Assembly (NCBI RefSeq): GCF_039544205.1
Contig: NZ_BAABLF010000007.1
Location: 1-64,000, forward strand
DNA from: Ferrimonas gelatinilytica
Lineage (GTDB): Bacteria > Pseudomonadota > Gammaproteobacteria > Enterobacterales > Shewanellaceae
Length of the DNA: 64,000 nucleotides
Direction: 5' to 3'
Both the position numbers and the translations under genes were made by a program. Under the pieces are notes generated by a model. The model saw only the letters and a list, made by a program, of their open reading frames with translations. It searched no databases and was not told where the DNA came from. Shown piece after piece: positions 8,685-17,970 of the stretch. Every line of letters begins with the position of its first letter. The first letter of the stretch is position 1.

Positions 8685-9800
8685 ATGGCCTGGAATGAGC
8701 CTGGAAATCAAGGCAAAGACCCCTGGGGTAACCGGGGAGGGAAAGATCAGGGGCCACCGGATCTGGATGAAGTGTTTCGTAAGTTTTCATCCAAGTTCGG
8801 CGGTGGCGGTAGCGGCAACCTCAACAAGATGGGGCTGATGCTGGTACTGGTCGGCGGGCTGATCGTCTGGGGCCTGTCCGGCTTATACAAAATTGAGGAA
8901 GCGGAGCGCGGCGTCGTGCTTCAGTTCGGCAAGTACCATGATCTGGTGGGACCCGGTCTGAAGTGGAAGCCCACCTTTGTCCACACGATCTATCCGGTGA
9001 ACATCCAACGCATCAATAAAATCAATGCCTCCGGAACCATGCTGACCCAGGATGAGAACGTGGTCACGGTACAGATGGAGGTGCAGTATCGTATCGTTGA
9101 CCCTCGTAAGTATCTGTTTTCAGTTACCAACCCCGAGCAGTCTCTGAGCGAAGCCCTCGACAGCGCGCTGCGCTACGTGATTGGTCACACCACCATGGAT
9201 AACATTCTGACCGTAGGCCGGGAGAAGGTTCGTCGCGATACCTGGGACGAGCTTCAGGGGATCATTGAGCCCTACGACATGGGGATGCAGCTGGTTGACG
9301 TGGCGTTCAAAGAAGCCCGTCCGCCGGAAGAGGTGAAGCCCGCCTTTGATGACGCCATTGCGGCGCAGGAGGACGAGGAGCGATATGTTCAGGAAGCGAC
9401 CGCCTACAGTCGCCAGGTTGAGCCCCAAGCACGAGGCCGCGCGGAGCGTATGTTGCGCGAGGCAACCGCGTATAAAGAGCGTGTTGTGCTGGAGGCCCGA
9501 GGTGAAGTGGCTCGCTTTACCCAGCTGCTGCCGCAATACGAGGCGGCACCTGTTGTGACCCGCGAGCGCCTCTACCTGGAGACAATGGAACAGGTCTACA
9601 GCAGCACCTCTAAGGTGATGGTGGACAACCAGGAGGGGGGCTCCATGTTCTATCTGCCTTTGGATAAAATCATTCAGAGCCAGCAGCCTGAATCGGCACC
9701 CAATGCCTCTTCAAACCGTCAACCCGAACGGGTCATCCGCACCGAGCCGAGCTCAGATCGTAGCGGCGGCCGTACTACCACTCGTCAGGGGAGAAACTGA
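8685..9800 (+). CDS. hflK: FtsH modulator HflK (SPFH membrane protein)
   Basis: With HflC it forms the large membrane assembly that encloses and modulates the FtsH protease. The N-terminus is Gly-rich and soluble (GNQGKDPWGNRGG). A transmembrane segment (about MGLMLVLVGGLIVWGLSGLY) follows, then the SPFH/band-7 domain and a helical Arg/Glu/Ala-rich region. The start chosen is ATG 8685 (MAWNEPGNQ, GGAG 8 nt upstream) rather than an in-frame GTG two codons earlier. hflC starts 3 nt after the stop. Confidence 0.95.
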   Translation: MAWNEPGNQGKDPWGNRGGKDQGPPDLDEVFRKFSSKFGGGGSGNLNKMGLMLVLVGGLIVWGLSGLYKIEEAERGVVLQFGKYHDLVGPGLKWKPTFVHTIYPVNIQRINKINASGTMLTQDENVVTVQMEVQYRIVDPRKYLFSVTNPEQSLSEALDSALRYVIGHTTMDNILTVGREKVRRDTWDELQGIIEPYDMGMQLVDVAFKEARPPEEVKPAFDDAIAAQEDEERYVQEATAYSRQVEPQARGRAERMLREATAYKERVVLEARGEVARFTQLLPQYEAAPVVTRERLYLETMEQVYSSTSKVMVDNQEGGSMFYLPLDKIIQSQQPESAPNASSNRQPERVIRTEPSSDRSGGRTTTRQGRN

Positions 9801-9803
9801 TCC

Positions 9804-10682
9804 ATGATCCAACGATTACTGATCCCCGTTCTGCTGCTTGCCGTGCTGGGCTTTACCTCCATTTTCGTGGTTGACGAGGGCGAACGTGCCATCGTTAAGC
9901 GCTTCGGGGTGATTGCACAGAATGATGACGGCAGCTACCGGGTTTACGAGCCGGGCTTAAACTTCAAGCTACCGCTGCTCGACGATGTGACCAAGATGAA
10001 TGCCCGTATTCTGACTCTGGATGCCCCAGCCGACCGCTTCGTCACCTCGGAGCAGAAGGATTTGATGGTGGACAGCTTCGTTAAGTGGCGCATCGTTGAT
10101 TTCGGACGCTTCTACCTGGCGACACAGGGCAACCAGTTGGTGGCCGAGTCGCTGCTTCAGGCGAAGATCAATAACGGCCTGCGCAGTGAGTTCGGTACCC
10201 GGACCATTGCGGAGATCGTTTCCGGAAGCCGTGACGAGCTCCAACGGGAAGCCCTGATCCAGACCCGTAGCGATGCGAAAGAGCTGGGTATTGAAGTGGT
10301 GGATGTGCGTGTGAAGCAGATCAACTTGCCTCGTGAGGTGAGTGCCTTCATTTACGATCGTATGCGCGCCCAGCGTGAAGCGGTTGCCCGGGCACACCGC
10401 TCCGAAGGTCAGGAGAAGGCCGAGGTGATCCGTGCCGGCGCCGATGCCCGCGCAACGGTGATTGTGGCGGAAGCCGAGCGCCAGTCCCGCACCCTCAAGG
10501 GTCAGGGTGACGGTGACGCGGCCAAGATCTACGCAGAAGCTTACAATCAGAATCCGGAATTCTACAGCCTGCTGCGCAGCCTGGATGCCTACCGTGCGTC
10601 CTTCAACAGCAAGCAGGATGTACTGGTGGTGTCGCCGGACTCGGAGTTCTTCCAGTACATGAAAAACAAGAACCTGCCTTAA
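9804..10682 (+). CDS. hflC: FtsH modulator HflC (SPFH membrane protein)
   Basis: Partner of HflK in the HflKC-FtsH complex. An N-terminal membrane anchor (residues about 4-22, LLIPVLLLAVLGFTSIFVV) is followed by the band-7 domain (VDEGERAIVKRFG) and a helical C-terminal part (SEGQEKAEVIRAGADARATV). It is 292 residues. It closes the hfq-hflX-hflK-hflC run and is followed by a clear terminator. Confidence 0.96.
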   Translation: MIQRLLIPVLLLAVLGFTSIFVVDEGERAIVKRFGVIAQNDDGSYRVYEPGLNFKLPLLDDVTKMNARILTLDAPADRFVTSEQKDLMVDSFVKWRIVDFGRFYLATQGNQLVAESLLQAKINNGLRSEFGTRTIAEIVSGSRDELQREALIQTRSDAKELGIEVVDVRVKQINLPREVSAFIYDRMRAQREAVARAHRSEGQEKAEVIRAGADARATVIVAEAERQSRTLKGQGDGDAAKIYAEAYNQNPEFYSLLRSLDAYRASFNSKQDVLVVSPDSEFFQYMKNKNLP

Positions 10683-10702
10683 GGGGTAAGGAATGTTTGT
10701 AA

Positions 10703-10727
10703 AGCCCGGCCCTTGGTCGGGCTTTTT
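10703..10727 (+). terminator. Rho-independent terminator after hflC
   Basis: Stem AGCCCG/CGGGCT with a 9-nt loop, then TTTTT, 20 nt after the hflC stop. It separates hflC from the DUF2065 gene. Confidence 0.85.
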
Positions 10728-10748
10728 GTTGCCTGAGAAGGAGATAGG

Positions 10749-10934
10749 ATGAGTTGTTGGATCTGGGGACTGGCGGTGGTCCTGTTGCTGGAGGGGGTTG
10801 GCCCGCTGCTGTTTCCCGAGCAGTGGCGCCGCATGGTGCTGAACCTCTCTGCACTCGAGGCGCCCGTACTACGCCGTGTCGGGGGAGCCTTGGTCACGGC
10901 AGCGTTGGTGCTGTTTTATATTTTTTCCCCTTAG
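10749..10934 (+). CDS. DUF2065 family small membrane protein (YjeT-like)
   Basis: A 61-residue protein with two hydrophobic helices (about residues 3-20 and 42-60) joined by a short basic loop containing PEQWRRMVLNLS. This matches the DUF2065/YjeT family, which lies between hflC and purA in many gammaproteobacteria. The function is unknown. AAGGAG lies upstream of the ATG. It starts 21 nt after the hflC terminator and ends 63 nt before purA. Confidence 0.9.
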   Translation: MSCWIWGLAVVLLLEGVGPLLFPEQWRRMVLNLSALEAPVLRRVGGALVTAALVLFYIFSP

Positions 10935-10997
10935 CCGGTGTTTTGAGCAATTTGGATCTGCTAAAATCCCGCTTTAACCACAAACCGCGACGAAAAC

Positions 10998-12293
10998 ATG
11001 GGTAAAAATGTAGTAGTGCTGGGCACCCAATGGGGTGACGAAGGCAAAGGTAAAGTTGTTGACCTTCTCACCGACCAAGCCCACTACGTGGTGCGCTATC
11101 AAGGCGGCCACAACGCCGGTCACACTCTGGTGATCGATGGCGAGAAAACCGTTCTTCACCTGATCCCATCAGGCATCTTGCGTGACAATGTTACCTGCTT
11201 CATCGGTAACGGTGTTGTACTCTCCCCGGAAGCGCTGAAAAAAGAACTGCTCATGCTCAAGGAGCGTGGCGTCCCGGTCGAAGAGCGTCTGAAGATCTCC
11301 GAGGCCTGCCCGCTGATCCTGCCTTTCCACGTTGCTGTGGATCAGGCTCGCGAGCGTGCCCGTGGCAACGACGCCATTGGTACGACCGGGCGAGGTATTG
11401 GTCCGGCCTACGAAGACAAGGTTGCTCGTCGTGGTTTGCGCGTGGGTGATTTGATGGATGCGGAACGCTTTGCCACCAAGCTCAAAGAGGTGCTGGCGTA
11501 CCACAACTTCATGCTGACCCATTACTTCAAAGCGGATGCGGTCGACTACGACAGCGTTCTGGCCGAGTCTCTGGAACTGGCCGAGATGCTGCGTCCGATG
11601 ATCGTCGACGTAACGGATCTGCTGGACAAGGCGCGTAAGGCTGGTAAGCCGATCATGTTCGAAGGGGCCCAAGGCACCCTGCTGGATATTGATCACGGCA
11701 CCTACCCCTTCGTGACCTCCTCCAACACCACCGCCGGTGGCGTCTCCACCGGCTCCGGTTTTGGCCCCAGCCACATCGATTACGTTCTCGGGATCGTCAA
11801 GGCCTACACCACCCGTGTTGGCGGTGGTCCCTTCCCGACAGAACTGGATGATGAGATTGGCCAGCACCTGGGTGTGAAAGGCCACGAGTTCGGTGCGACC
11901 ACCGGTCGTAAGCGTCGTACTGGTTGGTTCGACGCCGTTGCGATGCGTCGTGCGGTTCAGATTAACGGTATTACCGGTTTCTGCCTGACCAAGCTTGACG
12001 TCCTGGATGGTTTGAAAGAGCTGAAGATCTGTACCGGTTACCAGATGCCGGACGGTTCGGTTCGTGATGTACCGCCAATGGACGCCGAAGGCTACGAAGC
12101 GGCGACCCCGATCTACGAGTCCATGCCGGGCTGGGATGACAACACCTTTGGTGTTACCGAGCACGACCAACTGCCCAAGGCGGCCTTGGATTACATCGCC
12201 CGCATCGAAGAGCTGCTGGAGGTGCCGGTCGACATCATCTCTACCGGCCCTGACCGCAATGAGACCATGATCCTGCGTCATCCGTTTGCCTAA
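10998..12293 (+). CDS. purA: adenylosuccinate synthetase
   Basis: Converts IMP, aspartate and GTP to adenylosuccinate, the first committed step to AMP. It shows the N-terminal P-loop GTQWGDEGKGKVVDLL, the IMP-site region GTTGRGIGPAYEDK, FEGAQGTLLDIDHGTYPFVT and the late GTP-binding motif TKLDVLDG. It is 431 residues, typical for the family. It is followed by a GC-rich terminator. Confidence 0.98.
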   Translation: MGKNVVVLGTQWGDEGKGKVVDLLTDQAHYVVRYQGGHNAGHTLVIDGEKTVLHLIPSGILRDNVTCFIGNGVVLSPEALKKELLMLKERGVPVEERLKISEACPLILPFHVAVDQARERARGNDAIGTTGRGIGPAYEDKVARRGLRVGDLMDAERFATKLKEVLAYHNFMLTHYFKADAVDYDSVLAESLELAEMLRPMIVDVTDLLDKARKAGKPIMFEGAQGTLLDIDHGTYPFVTSSNTTAGGVSTGSGFGPSHIDYVLGIVKAYTTRVGGGPFPTELDDEIGQHLGVKGHEFGATTGRKRRTGWFDAVAMRRAVQINGITGFCLTKLDVLDGLKELKICTGYQMPDGSVRDVPPMDAEGYEAATPIYESMPGWDDNTFGVTEHDQLPKAALDYIARIEELLEVPVDIISTGPDRNETMILRHPFA

Positions 12294-12313
12294 GGCAGCG
12301 TTGAGGTAAGAGT

Positions 12314-12340
12314 ACGGGGCCTTCGGGCCCCGTTTGGTTT
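12314..12340 (+). terminator. terminator after purA
   Basis: Stem ACGGGGCC/GGCCCCGT with a TTCG-type loop followed by a T-rich stretch (TTTGGTTT). Confidence 0.8.
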
Positions 12341-12769
12341 ATGGTGCCTGGGGTGTTGAGGTTAAACGCGTATTGCGGCCAGCGCTTTGCCGCTGCATAC
12401 TGCGACTCTAACTTGCCGACGAATAAACCCTTTTAGATTCCAGTCATGCTGTCGCAAGGCGAGACTGTTGAGAACCGTTGGTTGGTGCGAAGTGGTACCT
12501 GCGTCCGTGACGAGCCGATTGATACGATGAGATTGATACCCGTTAGTGCCAAGGTGCATAACGAGGAGCGGTATAACTCACCGGCGCTTGCCGGCCTACT
12601 GATAGAAAGGCGCCCGTCGCAAACCGTGACCAAGGGTGCAGCAAGACGAAGCGCAACTGACCTCGCGGTTGCCATTGAGCCTTCGGAAACAGTGCCATAG
12701 CCGTGCCATAGGGCGCCAAGCCAAGTTTCCGTTATACTTTCCAACGATTTCTAATCCTTTGGTATACCC
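12341..12769. other. 430-bp intergenic stretch between purA and rnr
   Basis: No convincing gene. Short ORFs exist on both strands (for example 103 codons on the minus strand, 12433-12744) but have no recognisable domain or good ribosome site. In E. coli this position holds nsrR, which is not present. Near the right edge, TTATACT (about 12734) resembles a -10 element for rnr. Confidence 0.5.
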
Positions 12770-15139
12770 ATGAGTCAGGATCCCCATTTTCAGCGGGAGG
12801 CGGAAAAATACGCCAACCCGATCCCCAGTCGTGAATTTTTGAGCGACTACGCCCGAAGCCAGAAAGCCCCGGTTTCCAGAGAAGAGTTTGCCGAGCAATT
12901 CCAACTCGAGGGCGATCAGTTTATCGCCCTGTGCCGTCGCCTTCGTGCCATGGAGCGGGATGGTCAGCTGGTTTATACCCGTAATGGCCGCTATGGCTTG
13001 CCGGAGCGGATGAACCTTTTGAACGGCATTGTCCTCGGCCACCGCGATGGCTTTGGCTTCTTTCGCCCCGATGATGGCAGTGATGATCTCTACCTGAGCG
13101 AGCGCTCCATGTTCTCCGTTCTGCACGGTGATCGCGTACTGGCACAGGTGGATGGTCAGGATCGCCGAGGGCGCAAAGAGGGCCGTATCGTACGGATCAT
13201 CGAGCCGCGGACCGAAGGGATCGTTGGCCGTTACTTCAACGAAGAGGGCATTGGTTATGTCGTTCCTGATGATAACCGCCTCTCGCAGGATTTCCTGATC
13301 CCGGAAGATGGCCGCCACGGCGCTCGGAGCGGACAGGTCGTAGTGGTTCAGCTGGTGAAGCGACCGGCACACCATACCCACGGTATCGGCCGCATCGTGG
13401 AGGTGCTGGGCAACGAGATGGCACCGGGCATGGAGATCGAGATTGCTCTGCGCAGCCATGATCTCCCGCACGTTTTCGGTGAGGAGCTCAAAGCGGAAGC
13501 GGCCGCGATCCCCGATGAAGTTCAGGAGCATGATAAAGCGGGGCGGCGGGATCTGCGGAAGCTGCCGCTGGTCACCATCGATGGCGAAGACGCCCGGGAC
13601 TTTGATGATGCCGTGTATGCCAAGGCCAAGAAGGGCGGAGGCTGGCGACTCTATGTGGCGATCGCCGATGTGAGCCATTACGTCCGTCCGGGAATGGCAC
13701 TGGACAGCGAAGCCCGTGCGAGGGGGAACTCGGTCTATTTCCCGGCGCAGGTGATCCCCATGCTGCCGGAGAAACTCTCCAACGGTCTTTGCTCCCTCAA
13801 CCCTCACGTTGACCGCCTCTGCATGGTCTGCGAGATGACGGTATCCGCAGCGGGTAAGCTGTCCGGCTATGAGTTCTACCCCGCGGTGATGCACTCCCAT
13901 GCCCGTTTGACCTACACCAAGGTGGCGGCGATGCTCGACGGCGATGAGGCTCTGCGCAACGAATACGCCGAGGTGTTACCGGATCTGGAGGAGCTGTTTC
14001 AGCTCTACAACGCCCTGGATCATGCTCGGGAGCAGCGTGGCGCGCTGGTGCTGGATACCGAGGAAACCCAGTTTATCTTCAATGATCAGCGTCGAATCGA
14101 TCGCATCGTGCCGCGGGAGCGTAATGTGGCCCACAAGATGATCGAGGAATGCATGATCCTGGCCAATGTGGCCGCAGGAAAGTTCGTCAAGAAGCATAAG
14201 GGTGAAGTGCTGTACCGGATCCATGAGGGTCCGAGCGAGCAGAAGCTGACCACGCTGAGAGACTTCCTCGGCCAGCAGGGACTCTCCCTGGGAGGTGGCC
14301 TTGAGCCCACGCCGGAGGATGTGGCCAAGCTGCTGGAGCAAAGCCGGGACCGCGCCGATGCGGAGCTTATCCAGACCATGGTCCTGCGCTCAATGAAGCA
14401 GGCGGTTTACAGCCCGGACAACCAGGGGCACTTCGGCTTGGCGCTGGAGAGCTATGCCCACTTTACCTCGCCGATTCGCCGCTACCCCGACCTTATCCTG
14501 CACCGGGTGATCCGCTACCTGCTGGCCAAGCAGGCGCAACCGGAGCTGCCGTTGCAGAAGTTGCTCGACGACGGGGGCTTCGGCTATGAAGAGGCGCCTT
14601 TGGCAGAGTTGGGGGAGCACTGCTCCCTGACGGAGCGACGTGCGGATGAAGCGACCCGGGATGTGGCTGACTGGCTCAAATGTGAATATATGCTGGATCA
14701 TGTCGGTGACGAGTTCCCGGCCGTGATCAGCGGCGTCACCAGTTTCGGTATGTTCGTTCGCCTCAAGGATCTCCATATCGACGGCCTGGTGCATATCTCC
14801 ACCCTGGCTAACGACTACTACCACTTCGATCCGGTTCGGGCTTCTCTCATTGGTGAAGCCTCCGGCAGGCGCTACCGTCTGGGCGACCCCGTCACCGTTA
14901 AGGTTATGGCGGTGAAGCTGGAGGAGCGCCAGATCGATCTGGGCCTTATCGACTCGGGCAGCGATGGCAGCAAGCCAGCGAACAAAGGCAGCGCCAAGCG
15001 GTCCGGCAAGAAGCGGACCCGGAGTGATAAACCTAAGGGTGAGAAAGGCTCTGGAAGGGGCGGTCAAAGCGGCCGTCGTGGACAGAATGAGGCTGGTCGT
15101 GGCGATAAGAAGCGCAGCAGAAGTCGGAAAAAGAGTTAA
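12770..15139 (+). CDS. rnr: ribonuclease R
   Basis: 3'-5' exoribonuclease that degrades structured RNA and takes part in rRNA quality control and trans-translation. Domain order: N-terminal winged helix and cold-shock domains (about residues 20-240), RNB catalytic domain (about 260-590, with DGEDARDFDDAVYA carrying the metal-binding Asp residues), and an S1 domain (about 640-725). A Lys/Arg/Gly/Ser-rich tail of about 60 residues ends the protein. It is 789 residues. The stop abuts the rlmB start. Confidence 0.97.
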   Translation: MSQDPHFQREAEKYANPIPSREFLSDYARSQKAPVSREEFAEQFQLEGDQFIALCRRLRAMERDGQLVYTRNGRYGLPERMNLLNGIVLGHRDGFGFFRPDDGSDDLYLSERSMFSVLHGDRVLAQVDGQDRRGRKEGRIVRIIEPRTEGIVGRYFNEEGIGYVVPDDNRLSQDFLIPEDGRHGARSGQVVVVQLVKRPAHHTHGIGRIVEVLGNEMAPGMEIEIALRSHDLPHVFGEELKAEAAAIPDEVQEHDKAGRRDLRKLPLVTIDGEDARDFDDAVYAKAKKGGGWRLYVAIADVSHYVRPGMALDSEARARGNSVYFPAQVIPMLPEKLSNGLCSLNPHVDRLCMVCEMTVSAAGKLSGYEFYPAVMHSHARLTYTKVAAMLDGDEALRNEYAEVLPDLEELFQLYNALDHAREQRGALVLDTEETQFIFNDQRRIDRIVPRERNVAHKMIEECMILANVAAGKFVKKHKGEVLYRIHEGPSEQKLTTLRDFLGQQGLSLGGGLEPTPEDVAKLLEQSRDRADAELIQTMVLRSMKQAVYSPDNQGHFGLALESYAHFTSPIRRYPDLILHRVIRYLLAKQAQPELPLQKLLDDGGFGYEEAPLAELGEHCSLTERRADEATRDVADWLKCEYMLDHVGDEFPAVISGVTSFGMFVRLKDLHIDGLVHISTLANDYYHFDPVRASLIGEASGRRYRLGDPVTVKVMAVKLEERQIDLGLIDSGSDGSKPANKGSAKRSGKKRTRSDKPKGEKGSGRGGQSGRRGQNEAGRGDKKRSRSRKKS

Positions 15140-15877
15140 ATGAAGCACGAAATGGTGTTTGGCCTCCACGCGGTGGAGGCGCTGTTAAACCGGGCGCCTG
15201 AAAGGATCAAGGAGCTTTGGCTGCTCAAGGGACGTGAGGATGAGCGTCTTCAAGGAGTGGCCGATTTGGCTGCCGGGTTCGGGGTACGTCCCCAACTCTG
15301 TGCCCGTAAAGTATTGGATGAGAAAGCCGGCTCGAGTCAACATCAGGGGGTCGTGGTCCGCTGTGTGGCCGAGCCGACCAAGGGCGAGCATGAACTGGAT
15401 GCTCTGCTTGATGGACTGGAGACCCCTTTCCTGCTGGTACTGGACGGGGTTACCGATCCCCATAACCTGGGGGCCTGCTTGCGTAGCGCCGATGCCGCCG
15501 GTGTCCATGGGGTCATCGTGCCCAAAGATCGCTCCGTTGGCATGACCGGGGTCGTCCGTAAGGTGGCGGTCGGAGCGGCGGAGAGTGTGCCGCTGTTTCA
15601 GGTGACGAACCTGGCGCGCACTCTGCGCCACCTGCAGGAGCGTGGTGTCTGGTTGGTCGGTGCCGCCGGTGAGGCTACCCATACCCTATACGACAGCAAA
15701 CTGGTGGGTCCCGTGGCGATTACTATGGGCGCCGAGGGCAAAGGATTACGACGACTGACCCGTGAAGTCTGCGATGAACTGATCGCCATTCCTATGGCTG
15801 GTGCGGTTTCCAGCTTGAATGTGTCAGTGGCAACCGGGATCTGTTTATTCGAAGCGGTCCGGCAGCGGCGCGGCTGA
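15140..15877 (+). CDS. rlmB: 23S rRNA (guanosine-2'-O)-methyltransferase RlmB
   Basis: SPOUT-class enzyme that methylates the ribose of G2251 in the 23S P-loop. An N-terminal substrate-binding domain is followed by the knotted catalytic domain with NLGACLRSADAAG, MGAEGKGLRRLTREVCD and IPMAGAVSSLNVSVATGI. It is 245 residues. The ATG follows the rnr stop with no gap, and a strong terminator follows. Confidence 0.97.
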   Translation: MKHEMVFGLHAVEALLNRAPERIKELWLLKGREDERLQGVADLAAGFGVRPQLCARKVLDEKAGSSQHQGVVVRCVAEPTKGEHELDALLDGLETPFLLVLDGVTDPHNLGACLRSADAAGVHGVIVPKDRSVGMTGVVRKVAVGAAESVPLFQVTNLARTLRHLQERGVWLVGAAGEATHTLYDSKLVGPVAITMGAEGKGLRRLTREVCDELIAIPMAGAVSSLNVSVATGICLFEAVRQRRG

Positions 15878-15914
15878 ACGCTCGTCGCCTATCTTATTGA
15901 AATATTGATGACTC

Positions 15915-15939
15915 AAGTCCCCCGTTTGGGGGACTTTTT
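15915..15939 (+). terminator. terminator after rlmB
   Basis: Perfect stem AGTCCCCC/GGGGGACT with GTTT loop and TTTTT tail. It is also positioned to limit read-through from the convergent gene at 16020. Confidence 0.92.
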
Positions 15940-16019
15940 CGTTTTAGCAGCATCCAGCTTTCTGCGTAGCGGGCGCTTCGACCAATAGTGTGCAGTGAGT
16001 CCCGACCCTGCACCGCTTG

Positions 16020-16766
16020 TCAGCGGATGGTATAGAGCAGGTTGACGGTGGAGATCACGTCATTGTGTTTGGTGCCCTCTGGCACTTGATCCGTGTACTT
16101 GATGTCCATGCCGATCTTCAGGGCCAGATCGGCCCAAAGTTGGTTCCGGTAGCTCAGGTTCAGGTTGGCGATGGTGTTGCTCTGACCGTATTCGACGTTG
16201 GCATCGGCGTTGAAGCTGGTGTACTCCATCAGGCGGTGCTCAAACTTGCTGGCCAGACGCAGAATCGCTTCCTCATCTTTTCGGTTTTGCTCCGGTGTTG
16301 CGCTGTTACTCAGATTGGCTTGGTTGTAACGAAAACCGGCACCCACTTCGAGGCTAAGTTTGGTGTTCTTGATATCCAGCGGGGTAAAACCGTAACCGGA
16401 CGAGAGGGTGTGCTGCTTCTCGAAGGCCCCGAAGCGGTCCCAGAGCAGATCGGCTCGGCCAAACAGATAACGGGTCCCCTGCAACTTGTAATCGACCTGG
16501 TACTGGATCTGGTACTGCTCGGCGCTCGTCTCCTTGTTATCGGAGGCAAAGTAGCCCCTGAGCACCAGCTCCTGCCGGGCATTTTCAATGTCGTAGACCA
16601 GTTTGCCGCGGGTGTTGAAGTTGGAGGAGTTGGTGTTGCCACTGTTGTATTGCATTCCCAGTTCCAGCTCGGCCAGATACTTGGTTGTGGGTTCCTTGTA
16701 GTCCGGTGGAACCAGAGCCAGAGCCGCGCCGGGAAAGAGCAAAATTGGAATAGAAAGCAGGCGCAT
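16020..16766 (-). CDS. DUF481 family outer-membrane beta-barrel protein (YdiY-like)
   Basis: A 248-residue protein with a signal peptide (MRLLSIPILLFPGAALALVPP, about residues 1-18). It continues with alternating polar and hydrophobic strands such as YLAELELGMQYNSGNTNSSN, KLVYDIENARQELVL and FEHRLMEYTSFNADANVEYG. It ends in a strand finishing LLYTIR. This is the pattern of DUF481 barrels (salt-induced outer-membrane protein, YdiY). The start is placed at ATG 16766, in front of the signal peptide; an in-frame GTG 25 codons upstream would place a polar extension before it. The role is not established. Confidence 0.85.
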   Translation of the reverse strand: MRLLSIPILLFPGAALALVPPDYKEPTTKYLAELELGMQYNSGNTNSSNFNTRGKLVYDIENARQELVLRGYFASDNKETSAEQYQIQYQVDYKLQGTRYLFGRADLLWDRFGAFEKQHTLSSGYGFTPLDIKNTKLSLEVGAGFRYNQANLSNSATPEQNRKDEEAILRLASKFEHRLMEYTSFNADANVEYGQSNTIANLNLSYRNQLWADLALKIGMDIKYTDQVPEGTKHNDVISTVNLLYTIR

Positions 16767-16867
16767 AGTGTCCAGATCGGCAAGTGTTGAGGAGCTTGGA
16801 TTGTTAGGCAGCCAGTGTACCGAGAGTGAGAGGCCGGTCACAACCCCACAAGGAGTTATCGAACACG

Positions 16868-16896
16868 TTGTGTTCAGCGGGATTAGCCGCTAAAAT
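16868..16896 (+). promoter_or_regulatory. candidate sigma-70 promoter for rpsF operon
   Basis: TTGTGT (16868-16873), 17-bp spacer, TAAAAT (16891-16896), about 90 nt before the rpsF ATG. Spacing is ideal and both boxes are near consensus. Confidence 0.6.
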
Positions 16897-16985
16897 GCGC
16901 CGGCTAATCGGCCAAAACCCTTCTTGTTCCTTGTCTCATAGGCCCGGCCGAGCCATTTGAGGCTACAAAACCGTAAGGAGCGATC

Positions 16986-17378
16986 ATGCGTCATTACGAA
17001 ATCGTCTTCATGGTTCACCCTGATCAGAGTGAACAGGTTCCTGGCATGGTTGAGCGCTACAGCGCCATCCTGGAGAAAGACGGCGGTAAAATCCACCGTC
17101 TGGAAGATTGGGGCCGCCGTCAACTGGCTTACCCGATCGAGAAGCTGCACAAAGCACACTACGTTCTGGTAAACGCCGAAGCTAACGCCGACGCTGTTGC
17201 CGAGCTGGAAACTGCTTTCCGCTTCAACGACGCCGTTATCCGCAACATGGTAATCCGTACCAAGAAAGCGGTAACCGAAGCTTCTCCGATGGCCAAGGCC
17301 AAAGAAGAGCGTCGCGAGCGTGAAGAGCGCCGCGAGCGTCACGACGCTAAGCCTGCTCCGCAAGCCAGCGCTGAGTAA
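16986..17378 (+). CDS. rpsF: 30S ribosomal protein bS6
   Basis: Binds the central domain of 16S rRNA as a heterodimer with bS18. The N-terminus MRHYEIVFMVHPDQSEQV is diagnostic. The 130-residue protein ends in a charged Lys/Glu/Arg tail that is variable between species. It is first gene of the rpsF-priB-rpsR-rplI operon, with TAAGGAG just upstream. Confidence 0.98.
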   Translation: MRHYEIVFMVHPDQSEQVPGMVERYSAILEKDGGKIHRLEDWGRRQLAYPIEKLHKAHYVLVNAEANADAVAELETAFRFNDAVIRNMVIRTKKAVTEASPMAKAKEERREREERRERHDAKPAPQASAE

Positions 17379-17387
17379 TCGGATTTC

Positions 17388-17693
17388 GTGATCACTAATC
17401 GCCTTGAGTTGGCCGGACAAGTGAGTCGGGCCGCCAAGACGGTCACCGGGATCAACGGCATACCCCACAGCTATTTCCTGATGGAACATCGTTCCATCCA
17501 GAAAGAAGCGGGCCTTAACCGGTCGGTGTATTGCAAGATCCAGGTGGTCCTCAGTGGCGAAGGATCACAGTCCTTACTGAGATATCTCGAGCCGGGAAGC
17601 AGTATCAAGGTAGGCGGGTTTCTCGCCTGGCAACAGGGCCGAAATGGCCAGAGCCGCCTGGTATTGCATGCCGACACGATAGAACCGATTTAG
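17388..17693 (+). CDS. priB: primosomal replication protein N (PriB)
   Basis: Single-stranded-DNA-binding OB-fold protein used with PriA and DnaT in replication restart. The 101-residue sequence (MITNRLELAGQVS..., VYCKIQVVLSG) fits PriB. Translation starts at GTG, 9 nt after the rpsF stop. The gene is embedded in the ribosomal-protein operon, as in other gammaproteobacteria. Confidence 0.95.
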   Translation: MITNRLELAGQVSRAAKTVTGINGIPHSYFLMEHRSIQKEAGLNRSVYCKIQVVLSGEGSQSLLRYLEPGSSIKVGGFLAWQQGRNGQSRLVLHADTIEPI

Positions 17694-17704
17694 GAGACTG
17701 CCCC

Positions 17705-17932
17705 ATGGCACGTTATTTTCGTCGTCGCAAGTTCTGCCGTTTCACCGCTGAAGGTGTAACTGAGATCGACTACAAAGACATCGCTACTCTGAAGAACTAC
17801 GTTACTGAGAGTGGCAAAATCGTACCGAGCCGTATCACTGGCACCAGCGCAAAGTACCAGCGTCAGCTGGCCCGCGCCATTAAGCGTGCTCGTTACCTGG
17901 CTCTGCTGCCGTACACCGACCTGCAAGGCTAA
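17705..17932 (+). CDS. rpsR: 30S ribosomal protein bS18
   Basis: A 75-residue partner of bS6 on the 30S platform. MARYFRRRKFCRFTAEGV and the basic C-terminus (RQLARAIKRARYLALLPY) are diagnostic. AGGAG precedes the ATG. It lies 11 nt after priB. Confidence 0.98.
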   Translation: MARYFRRRKFCRFTAEGVTEIDYKDIATLKNYVTESGKIVPSRITGTSAKYQRQLARAIKRARYLALLPYTDLQG

Positions 17933-17970
17933 GCCTGCAGATTCAACTTACTTAAGTAGAGGTAAAGGTA

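Noticed and set aside
12433..12744. 103-codon minus-strand ORF between purA and rnr
   Set aside because: No recognisable domain, poor composition and no clear ribosome site; kept only as intergenic.
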